DNA from: Anaerolineae bacterium
GTDB lineage: Bacteria; Chloroflexota; Anaerolineae; Aggregatilineales; Phototrophicaceae
DNA length: 6,310 nt
Reading direction: 5' to 3'
Assembly (NCBI GenBank): GCA_014379235.1
Contig: JACMMD010000594.1
Coordinates: forward strand, 1-6,310
Shown: positions 1 to 5,788 of the stretch, piece after piece
Numbering within the stretch: the first letter of the stretch is position 1
Layout of the letters: each line of letters opens with the position of its first letter
Program-made: the position numbers and the translations under genes
Notes under the pieces: model-generated
Seen by the model: the letters and a program-made list of their open reading frames with translations, nothing else
Databases searched by the model: none
What the model was told of the DNA's origin: nothing

Positions 1-10
1 GATTAAAGCT

Positions 11-17
11 AAAGGTG
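11..17 (+). promoter_or_regulatory. Ribosome binding site of mreC
   Basis: AAAGGTG lies 5 bases upstream of a TTG codon at 23-25. The reading frame is open back to the window edge with no ATG or GTG in it. This site is therefore the main reason to take the TTG as the mreC start. Confidence 0.6.
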
Positions 18-22
18 TTGGA

Positions 23-895
23 TTGAGACGCGATTGGCGATCCAACCGTGTGTGGTTCTTATTTGTCTCGCTGCTGGTATGTGTGGCGCTGATTATCACC
101 AGCCAACTCGGACTGCTCAGCCCGCTGGAGAGCTTAGCATCGATACCTTTGAACGCGCTTTCGGGCATATTCAACCGCGTGGCTCTATCTTTCACTGACG
201 GCATCACCGACGTGGCTGAACTGCAATCGCTGCGGCAGCGCAACGCCGACCTTGAAGAAGCGCTGGCACAGTTTCAAGGCGAATTGGTCGAACTGCGCGA
301 AATCTCCAGCGATTACCAGCGTCTTGCTGACCTGCTCAACTACACTACGCAGTCCACCGACCAAGAATTCTTGGCCGCCGACGTTATCAGCATCGACCAG
401 AGCGGCTTTCTACGCACGATCACGCTCAATCGCGGCACACGCGACGGTATCAACATCGGTATGCCCGTCGTCACCGATCAAGGCTTGGTTGGGCGCATCA
501 CCGAAGTCAGCGCCAACGCATCCCGCGTTCTGCTGGTGAGCGATCAATCTAGCGCCATCAGCTCTCGTTTGCAAACATCTCGCGTAGAAGGCAGTGTTAT
601 CGGGCAGCTATCCGGTGTTCTGCGTATGACCTTCATCCCCATTGGCGAAGACATTCAAGTTGGCGATCTTGTGCTTACGTCCGGTCTTGGAGGCAACTTC
701 CCGCCGGATGTCGTCATCGGACAGGTGACGAGCAAGCTGCAACTCGAATTTGAAACCTTTCAGGAAGCGGAAGTCCGCAGCCTGATTAACTTCGACACGC
801 TGGAAATCGTCCTGATTGTGACCAACTTCCAACCCGTAGACCTGTCCGTATTTGAACAAACGGGTGACGACACCACCACCGGAGCAGGTGGCTGA
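23..895 (+). CDS. mreC: Rod shape-determining protein MreC
   Basis: MreC is a bitopic membrane protein of the elongasome. It joins MreB/MreD to PBP2 and is thought to switch PBP2 to its active form. The 290-residue product has the usual family length and order. It has a short basic N-terminus (MRRDWRSNR) and one membrane segment at about residues 10-30. A coiled coil follows at about 62-108 (AELQSLRQRNADLEEALA and onward), which is the dimerisation helix. A beta-rich double-barrel domain occupies about 115-270, with typical stretches such as LNRGTRDGI, GMPVVTDQGLVGRI and VLLVSDQSSAIS, and GDLVLTSGLGG near 214-224. The last 15 residues are a polar Thr/Gly tail. The TTG start is chosen because of AAAGGTG 5 bases upstream; a start before the window is possible but less likely. 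The stop codon overlaps the mreD ATG by one base (TGATG), which implies translational coupling. mreB is expected just upstream of the window. Identity is very likely from domain order and neighbours. Confidence 0.95.
   Translation: MRRDWRSNRVWFLFVSLLVCVALIITSQLGLLSPLESLASIPLNALSGIFNRVALSFTDGITDVAELQSLRQRNADLEEALAQFQGELVELREISSDYQRLADLLNYTTQSTDQEFLAADVISIDQSGFLRTITLNRGTRDGINIGMPVVTDQGLVGRITEVSANASRVLLVSDQSSAISSRLQTSRVEGSVIGQLSGVLRMTFIPIGEDIQVGDLVLTSGLGGNFPPDVVIGQVTSKLQLEFETFQEAEVRSLINFDTLEIVLIVTNFQPVDLSVFEQTGDDTTTGAGG
881..891 (+). promoter_or_regulatory. Ribosome binding site of mreD inside the end of mreC
   Basis: The purine-rich stretch GGAGCAGGTGG lies inside the last codons of mreC. GGAG is 10 bases and AGGTGG 3 bases before the ATG at 895. 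Together with the one-base stop/start overlap this supports coupled translation of mreC and mreD. Confidence 0.5.
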
Positions 896-1398
896 TGGGG
901 AATTACCTCAGCCTGCCGATCCTAGTGCTGGCGGTGGTTTTTCAAGCGACGTTCGTGCCGCAGGTTCGCATCCTCGGCGGCGGCCCAGACTTGGTGTTTC
1001 TGTTTGTGCTGTCATGGGCGATCAATACCACGCTCGAAGAAGGCGTGACGTGGGCGTTCGTCGGCGGCATTCTCCAAGACTTGATGTCCGCCGCGCCGAT
1101 TGGAGCGTCGTGCATCGGGCTGGTGCTGCTGGTGTTTGGCGTAAACGGCCTCAGCCGTCAGCTTTACCGCATCGGCATTTTTCTGCTTATCGGACTGGTG
1201 GCCGCCGGTTCACTGCTCACGCAGATCGTGTTCATGCTCGTGATTTCGCTGGTCGGGTTTCAGGTTCGCCTGCTCGAAGACCTAGCCTATGTTGTCCTGC
1301 CTACCGTCGCCTATAATCTAGTGTTGATCCTACCTGTTTACTGGTTTGTGCGCCGAATTCAGCGCAGTCTCAACCAGAACCGCCGCATTAACCTGTAG
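895..1398 (+). CDS. mreD: Rod shape-determining protein MreD
   Basis: MreD is a small integral membrane protein that sits with MreC, RodA and PBP2 in the elongasome. The product has 167 residues, the normal MreD length, and is almost entirely hydrophobic, with about five or six membrane segments (roughly 4-22, 32-46, 52-62, 72-88, 92-118 and 132-152). The family signature is clear in residues 31-80: PDLVFLFVLSWAI, then an acidic turn (LEEG), then VGGILQDLMSAAPIG, which matches the MreD pattern of a Gly-rich helix followed by DL.S..P.G. The C-terminus is basic (RRIQRSLNQNRR), consistent with a cytoplasmic end. The ATG overlaps the mreC stop by one base. Identity rests on the signature, the size and the position directly after mreC; the family is otherwise poorly conserved in sequence. 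Confidence 0.92.
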   Translation: MGNYLSLPILVLAVVFQATFVPQVRILGGGPDLVFLFVLSWAINTTLEEGVTWAFVGGILQDLMSAAPIGASCIGLVLLVFGVNGLSRQLYRIGIFLLIGLVAAGSLLTQIVFMLVISLVGFQVRLLEDLAYVVLPTVAYNLVLILPVYWFVRRIQRSLNQNRRINL

Positions 1399-1431
1399 GG
1401 TGATGTGACGTAGGAAACTTGAGGATATAGA

Positions 1432-1437
1432 GTGAGG
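1432..1437 (+). promoter_or_regulatory. Ribosome binding site of mrdA
   Basis: GTGAGG ends 9 bases before the ATG at 1447. A second ATG at 1443 is in another frame and runs only a short distance to a stop, so 1447 is the working start. The 48-base spacer after mreD (1399-1446) shows no convincing promoter or terminator. Confidence 0.5.
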
Positions 1438-1446
1438 TTTTAATGT

Positions 1447-3834
1447 ATGCGTACCCGATTATTACCGTTTCAAGGTTGGCGTCTGACATTTTTTCAGGGG
1501 ATTATGTTCGCCATTTTCGCCCTGTTCTCGGTGCGTATGTATCAACTTCAAATTGTAGAAGGTGAGGCTTCGCAGCTTGCTGCCGACGATAACCGCCTCA
1601 ACGAAATCCCGATTCCCGCCCCACGAGGCGTGATCTTTGATCGCAACAATCAACCGCTGGCAATCAATGTGCCCGCGTTCAATGTCACGGTCATCCCCGC
1701 CGGACTGCCGGAAAGTCAAACAGCAGTATTCGACATCTATAATCGTCTTTCAGCGTTGATCGACGTGCCGCCAACGAATGAAGCGGCGGCGCTCGCCGGA
1801 GAGGATATCCGCAGCATCGAATCACTGGTCGATGAAGGGGCGCGCATCGCTCCATATGTCGCGGTAACGATTGCCATCGACGTTGATCGGCGCGTAGCGA
1901 TGCAAATCCTCGAAGAACGCACGACCATGCCGGGTGTAGACATCAATCCAGTAGCCGTGCGCGAATATCCCACTGGCGCGGCTACTTCGCACATCATCGG
2001 TTACATGGGCCCTATTGGCCCCGAAGAAGCCGAGTCGCTGCGCGAGCAGGGTTACGACCCTGCTTATGACCGTATCGGCTACGACGGCATCGAGTTGTTT
2101 CTGGAAAACACGCTCGGCGGCCAGCGTGGACGCTTACTGCGCGAGGTCGACGTGGCGGGACTGCCGATTGGTTCGCCGTTGGAACAGGTAGACCCCGTTC
2201 CCGGCCAAAATGTGCGCCTCACCATTGACACTGAATTACAACAGGCCGCCGAAATCGCCTTACGAGATCGTATCGCGCTCATCAATACCACCGCCGGCCA
2301 AATCTTGACGCAGCAGGGCGTAGTCATCGCTATGAATCCGCAGACGGGTGAGATTCTGGCGCTGGTCAGCTATCCCGGCTACGACAACACGCGCTTCGCC
2401 CGCGCCATCGACGTGCCCTACTATCTCGACGTCGTGGAAGACCCCCTGCGCCCGCTTATTAACAACGCTATTCGTTCGCTGTACCCACCCGGTTCGGTGT
2501 GGAAAGTTATCACCGCGCTAGGCGTGGTACAGGAAGGCGTTATAGACCCCTCGACACAGTTGAGCGACAGCGGCAGCCTCGTTTTGGAAAACCGTTACGC
2601 CCCGAACGACCCCGCCGCATCACAAACCTTTGTGTGTTGGCTGCCACAGGGACACGGGCGCGTCAATCTGCTGCAAGGCATCGCCTATAGCTGCGACGTG
2701 TATTTCTACCAGATCGGCGGCGGCAACCCGGACGTGTCAACTTCGCTGATACGAGAGGGCGGCCTAGGCATCACCGATCTGTTTCGCTGGTCAACGGCGA
2801 TGGGCATCGGCTCAGAATTGGGCGTCGAACTCCCCGCAGAGAATCCCGGACGTATGCCTGACCCTGACTGGAAACGCCGCAACTATGGCGAGAACTGGTC
2901 TACGGGCGATACGTATAATGCGGCCTTCGGGCAGGGTTATGTCACTGTAACGCCAGTGCAATTGATTAGCGCCGTCGCGGCCATCGCCAACGGCGGCACG
3001 CTCTACCAACCAACAGTCATCCGCGAATTTCTCGACGCAGAAGGGAACATCACGCAGCCGTTTGAGCCGCTGGTTTCGCGCACGATCAATATCGATAATA
3101 TTTCGCCCGATGAACCGCTGACGCTGCTGCTGCTTGAGGACATGATTATGAAGGGCCCCAACAGCCTCGCCTGCGCCTGCGAAGACCGGCCAGATAACGA
3201 ACTCTACAACCCCAATCGCTGTAATCCAGCAACTTACACCAACACCGTAGACATCGACCCCGACCCGTTTCTGGTGAACGAACGCCTCTACACCGTCCAC
3301 ATCCCGTATAATTATGTGTTCAATGGAAACGTCTGCCAGCCGTTACGCTTCGAACCGGATTACCGCCCGCCCTTTGCCAGCACACAAAACGTCCAGTTGA
3401 TTCAACAGGGGATGCGTGACACAGTAGTTGTCGAGGGTGGTACGGGGCTGACCGCGCAAGCCAACTTACCTTACGTCAATATCGCCGGGAAAACTGGCAC
3501 AGCGGAATACTGCGACGACGTAGCACGTCCGCTCGGTTTGTGTGTGCCGGGGAACTGGCCGGCCCATGCGTGGTTTACGGCATACGCGCCTTACGAAAAC
3601 CCTGAAATATTGGTTCTGGCTTTCGTGTATAACGGTGACGAAGGTTCGGCGGTAGCGCTGCCGATTGCTGTCGAAGTGATGGACGCCTACTTCCGTTTAC
3701 AGAACGAGCGCGGCGAAGTCAATACGACGGGGCTAACCACATCTCCCGCCGAAGGCACAGCGGCAACGCCCGTGCCCTTAATATCGCAGACGCTCGTGCC
3801 GATTGAGCAGCCGACTTCACAATCGGCCCCTTAA
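1447..3834 (+). CDS. mrdA: Penicillin-binding protein 2, peptidoglycan D,D-transpeptidase
   Basis: This is the class B PBP of the elongation machinery, which crosslinks stem peptides of lateral-wall peptidoglycan outside the membrane. One membrane anchor lies at about residues 12-35. The pedestal (PBP dimer) domain follows, starting with the typical APRGVIFDRN at 58-67 and running to about 250. The transpeptidase domain runs from about 290 to 750. The catalytic motifs are intact: Ser350-Val-Trp-Lys353 (PPGSVWK), Ser415-Cys-Asp417 (second motif, the SxD form usual in PBP2) and Lys682-Thr-Gly684 (GKTGTAE). The protein has 795 residues, against about 630 for E. coli PBP2. The Ser-to-KTG distance is 332 residues, against 214 in E. 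coli (from memory). The excess is mostly one insert at about 551-648 carrying Cys576, 578, 592 and 630. Two more Cys (689, 699) follow KTG. After about residue 755 a Thr/Pro/Ser-rich tail extends past the fold. The position after mreCD supports PBP2 over the septal PBP3 (FtsI). Confidence 0.95.
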   Translation: MRTRLLPFQGWRLTFFQGIMFAIFALFSVRMYQLQIVEGEASQLAADDNRLNEIPIPAPRGVIFDRNNQPLAINVPAFNVTVIPAGLPESQTAVFDIYNRLSALIDVPPTNEAAALAGEDIRSIESLVDEGARIAPYVAVTIAIDVDRRVAMQILEERTTMPGVDINPVAVREYPTGAATSHIIGYMGPIGPEEAESLREQGYDPAYDRIGYDGIELFLENTLGGQRGRLLREVDVAGLPIGSPLEQVDPVPGQNVRLTIDTELQQAAEIALRDRIALINTTAGQILTQQGVVIAMNPQTGEILALVSYPGYDNTRFARAIDVPYYLDVVEDPLRPLINNAIRSLYPPGSVWKVITALGVVQEGVIDPSTQLSDSGSLVLENRYAPNDPAASQTFVCWLPQGHGRVNLLQGIAYSCDVYFYQIGGGNPDVSTSLIREGGLGITDLFRWSTAMGIGSELGVELPAENPGRMPDPDWKRRNYGENWSTGDTYNAAFGQGYVTVTPVQLISAVAAIANGGTLYQPTVIREFLDAEGNITQPFEPLVSRTINIDNISPDEPLTLLLLEDMIMKGPNSLACACEDRPDNELYNPNRCNPATYTNTVDIDPDPFLVNERLYTVHIPYNYVFNGNVCQPLRFEPDYRPPFASTQNVQLIQQGMRDTVVVEGGTGLTAQANLPYVNIAGKTGTAEYCDDVARPLGLCVPGNWPAHAWFTAYAPYENPEILVLAFVYNGDEGSAVALPIAVEVMDAYFRLQNERGEVNTTGLTTSPAEGTAATPVPLISQTLVPIEQPTSQSAP
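3097..3390 (+). other. Cysteine-bearing insert in the PBP2 transpeptidase domain
   Basis: This stretch encodes about residues 551-648 of PBP2, between the second (SCD) and third (KTG) active-site motifs. In ordinary PBP2 proteins the strand after the 'YQPTVI' region leads within a short loop to the helix seen here as LIQQGMRD (651-658). Here about 95-100 residues intervene. The insert starts with a hydrophobic helix-like stretch (LTLLLLEDMIM), then CAC at 576-578, Cys592 and Cys630, with many Asn, Pro, Asp and Tyr residues. Such composition suggests a small extracytoplasmic subdomain held by disulfides or metal. The reading frame and codon use continue without a break, so it is part of the protein and not an assembly fault. 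Borders are estimates made by eye. Confidence 0.65.
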
Positions 3835-3856
3835 CACCTGTTTGGGCTACCGCAGA

Positions 3857-3862
3857 GCGAGG
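3857..3862 (+). promoter_or_regulatory. Ribosome binding site of the membrane protein gene
   Basis: GCGAGG ends 5 bases before the GTG at 3868. It supports that GTG as start; no ATG in frame lies near the N-terminal hydrophobic segment. Confidence 0.45.
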
Positions 3863-3867
3863 TTTTT

Positions 3868-5043
3868 GTGACCGCGTTTTCACGCGCTTCTCTCCCCACT
3901 CCCGACGGCGATTCGACCCGACTCGCCTTGTCCTTTGCGCTGCCCGCTGTAATCGCCGGGGGGATTGCGTGGCTGCTGTTCGTTGTGCTAGGCGAGACGC
4001 CCCCGCTGCGCGCAGCAGCATTGGCGCTGGTCATTGTTGGCATCAGCCTGACGCTGCGATGGCTCGGCACGTCGTTCGCTATCTCCGGCGGATTGGCGCT
4101 GGCCTTCAGTCCGGCGTTCTGGTCACAAACGGGCGGCACGGAAAGCGCCAATGCGCTCTTAGTCGTGGCCGCAGTGGCTATCGCGGGGGTCGCCGTGATT
4201 CTCGTTACCGTGTTCAGCCGCAGGCCGCTGTTGGCTGCAGCGCTTGGTATCGTCATTTTCGTGGCGATGTTCTGGACGCAGATTGCCGCCGTTCGCAGCT
4301 TACGCATTACTACCCTAACGACTGCGTGGCTGTTGTTCCTGCTCATTAACACGGTGCGGCGCACCAATCCACGCCCCGATGAAAGTCTGCCGATTCAACC
4401 CCGCCGCTATCAATCGTTCGGTTTGCTGCTGCTGCTGGCGATTGGCGTGATTAATGACCCGTTGTTTACCTTGATGGCCCCCGCGCTGCTGCTGGCGTTG
4501 TTCTTAGGCAATATCGTCCTGCCGCGCTGGTATTGGGCGGCGCTGGTGATCGTCACCGTCGCGGGTATCTACGGAATAGCGACCACTTATGTCGGGTCGT
4601 CGTGGCTCACTTTGTCGGCGGCGCGGGCAGACGAACTGGGTGTCGTCATTCCGCGTGTGATCGCGGATGGCTGGCGCGAACCGTCACGCTGGATTAAGTT
4701 GTTCGATCTGGTGATCGGTCAGTTCACTGTCATTGGCGTGCTGCTCGGTGTGATGGGGCTGGCGCGGATGGCGCGCTGGTATCCCGTATTGGGCGTGGTG
4801 TTGATGATAGCCTACGCTGCCTATGCTGTGTTCGGGCTGGTATACTTCGGCGGCGACAGTGATGTGCTGCTGCTGCCCCTGCTGATGATTCAAGTGATCT
4901 GGATGACCTACGCCGTGTATACGCTCGGTCAATGGTTGCAGCACAGCGTCAAAAGTAACCGGCCCATCGTGCGCTGGCTTGCTCCGGCGGTATTTACGCT
5001 GCTGCCCTTACTGATGCTCATGCGTATCGCTGGCGTCGTCTAG
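3868..5043 (+). CDS. Polytopic membrane protein, DUF2723 (GT-C)-like
   Basis: The 391-residue product has roughly 11-13 hydrophobic segments (about 19-41, 48-64, 70-85, 96-117, 121-142, 148-162, 184-218 as one or two, 222-242, 282-299, 305-326, 334-352 and 369-390). It has one polar loop at about 243-280. No enzyme is certain. By eye it resembles the DUF2723/TMEM260 family of GT-C membrane glycosyltransferases: LRWLG then LALAFSPAFWSQ (63-87), which recalls the family 'AFSPTFWSQ...E' stretch; a helix ending in a Pro (NDPLFTLMAPALLL); and near the C-terminus QFTVIGVLLGVMGL followed by LVYFGGDSDVLLLPLLM, like the family 'Y..GD...flLP' stretch. The N-terminal segment with the family's acidic (DxGE-type) loop is absent, and the length is well below that of typical members. 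SEDS features of RodA are not visible, so it is not a recognisable RodA. It sits between mrdA and minC in one apparent operon, which suggests a wall- or envelope-related role, but that is inference. Coding status is firm; function is not. Confidence 0.85.
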   Translation: MTAFSRASLPTPDGDSTRLALSFALPAVIAGGIAWLLFVVLGETPPLRAAALALVIVGISLTLRWLGTSFAISGGLALAFSPAFWSQTGGTESANALLVVAAVAIAGVAVILVTVFSRRPLLAAALGIVIFVAMFWTQIAAVRSLRITTLTTAWLLFLLINTVRRTNPRPDESLPIQPRRYQSFGLLLLLAIGVINDPLFTLMAPALLLALFLGNIVLPRWYWAALVIVTVAGIYGIATTYVGSSWLTLSAARADELGVVIPRVIADGWREPSRWIKLFDLVIGQFTVIGVLLGVMGLARMARWYPVLGVVLMIAYAAYAVFGLVYFGGDSDVLLLPLLMIQVIWMTYAVYTLGQWLQHSVKSNRPIVRWLAPAVFTLLPLLMLMRIAGVV

Positions 5044-5062
5044 CACAATGCAGGTATGATTA

Positions 5063-5077
5063 GAAGCAATTCGCTTC
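5063..5077 (+). repeat. Small inverted repeat before the preferred minC start
   Basis: GAAGC and GCTTC form a perfect 5-base stem around a 5-base loop (AATTC). It lies in the 54-base spacer between the membrane protein gene and the preferred minC start. No T-run follows, so it is not a terminator. It may be chance, or it may affect minC translation. Confidence 0.3.
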
Positions 5078-5083
5078 ACCCAA

Positions 5084-5088
5084 TAGGG
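5084..5088 (+). promoter_or_regulatory. Ribosome binding site deciding the minC start
   Basis: TAGGG lies 9 bases before the ATG at 5098. The upstream in-frame ATG at 5056 has only GCAGG, one or two bases away, which is too close to serve. The downstream ATG also puts the first residues exactly where MinC proteins usually begin. Confidence 0.45.
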
Positions 5089-5097
5089 CAAGACGCT

Positions 5098-5781
5098 ATG
5101 CGCGAACAGCTAGTGACGGTCAAGGGCATCCGCGATGGGCTGCTGATTACGCTCAACCCGACGGAACAGTGGTCGGTGTTGATGGATGAATTAGCAGCTT
5201 ATATCGATCAGAAAGCCGCCTTCTTTGCTGGGGCGCGAGTGACAGTCGATGCTGGCCAGCGTCCCATTCGTAGAGACGAACTGACCGCGCTCAAGACGCT
5301 GTTAGAGCGCCGCCGCTTGACGCTGTGGACAGTCCTCAGCGACAGTGACACGACGCGAGACTCGGCCAACGCGCTCGATTTGCGTACCAGCGAAGGCGGC
5401 ATCATCCCCGGCCAAGACGACGAAGAAGGCTCGCTGGTCAGTTCGGAAGAAGGCGGCACAACCGGCATCCTTATCCGCCGAACCCTGCGCTCTGGCCGCA
5501 CGGTTCACAGTCAGGGGCACGTCGTCGTTTATGGCGATGTTAATCCCGGCGCTGAAATCGTCGCCGCCGGAGATATAATCGTGTGGGGACGGCTGCGCGG
5601 CAACGTCCATGCGGGAGCATATGGCAACGAAAACGCTGTCGTCTGCGCGCTGGATATGAAACCAACTCAGTTACGAATCGCGGGGTACATCGTGACCTCG
5701 CCAGAAGAAAAGCGCCAGCAGCCACGCCCCGAAGTGGCGCTGATCCGCAATCATCAAATAATAGTTGAGGCGATGAAGTAG
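5098..5781 (+). CDS. minC: Septum site-determining protein MinC
   Basis: MinC inhibits FtsZ polymerisation and is brought to the membrane by MinD, so that division is blocked away from midcell. From 5098 the product has 227 residues, the normal length. The N-terminal FtsZ-acting domain covers about 1-95 and opens with VTVKGIRDGLLITL, the classic MinC start (VTIKGtkdGL). An acidic, Gly-rich linker follows at about 98-122 (GQDDEEG, SSEEGG). The C-terminal beta-helix dimerisation and MinD-binding domain covers about 123-203: RRTLRSGRTVHSQGHVVVYG, then DVNPGAEIVAAGDIIVWG, LRGNVHAGAYGNE and PTQLRIAGYI, all family hallmarks. The MinD-contact motif usually reads RSGQ; here it is RSGR (131-134). A longer form starting at ATG 5056 adds 14 residues (MIRSNSLHPIGQDA) that do not look like MinC; it is less likely because of its poor ribosome binding site. 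minD follows after 7 bases. Confidence 0.95.
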   Translation: MREQLVTVKGIRDGLLITLNPTEQWSVLMDELAAYIDQKAAFFAGARVTVDAGQRPIRRDELTALKTLLERRRLTLWTVLSDSDTTRDSANALDLRTSEGGIIPGQDDEEGSLVSSEEGGTTGILIRRTLRSGRTVHSQGHVVVYGDVNPGAEIVAAGDIIVWGRLRGNVHAGAYGNENAVVCALDMKPTQLRIAGYIVTSPEEKRQQPRPEVALIRNHQIIVEAMK

Positions 5782-5788
5782 ATTCACT

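Noticed and set aside
852..1316. Overlapping + strand frame of 154 codons across the mreC-mreD junction
   Set aside because: It is Arg/Pro/His-rich as expected of an off-frame reading, and covers well-recognised MreC and MreD coding sequence.
2812..3300. Minus-strand frame of 162 codons within mrdA
   Set aside because: It is antisense to the PBP2 transpeptidase domain including the insert; no ribosome binding site or recognisable domain, and the PBP2 frame is secure.
3810..3867. Terminator between mrdA and the membrane protein gene
   Set aside because: A T-run (3863-3867) is present but no stable GC-rich stem precedes it; the T-run is the spacer between the ribosome binding site and the GTG start.
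3831..4367. Minus-strand frame of 178 codons opposite the membrane protein gene
   Set aside because: Its Ala/Thr/Ser/Arg-rich composition is typical of the reverse of a hydrophobic GC-rich gene; no domain is visible, and the sense frame has clear membrane segments and a start site.
3868..5043. Membrane protein as a RodA/FtsW (SEDS) glycosyltransferase
   Set aside because: Size and membrane topology would fit, and so would the position next to mrdA, but none of the conserved SEDS stretches can be seen, whereas DUF2723-like stretches occur in order.
5032..5060. Internal sigma70-type promoter before minC (TATGAT at 5055-5060)
   Set aside because: The -10-like hexamer has no -35 match at the proper distance and no TG extension, so it is not supported as a feature.
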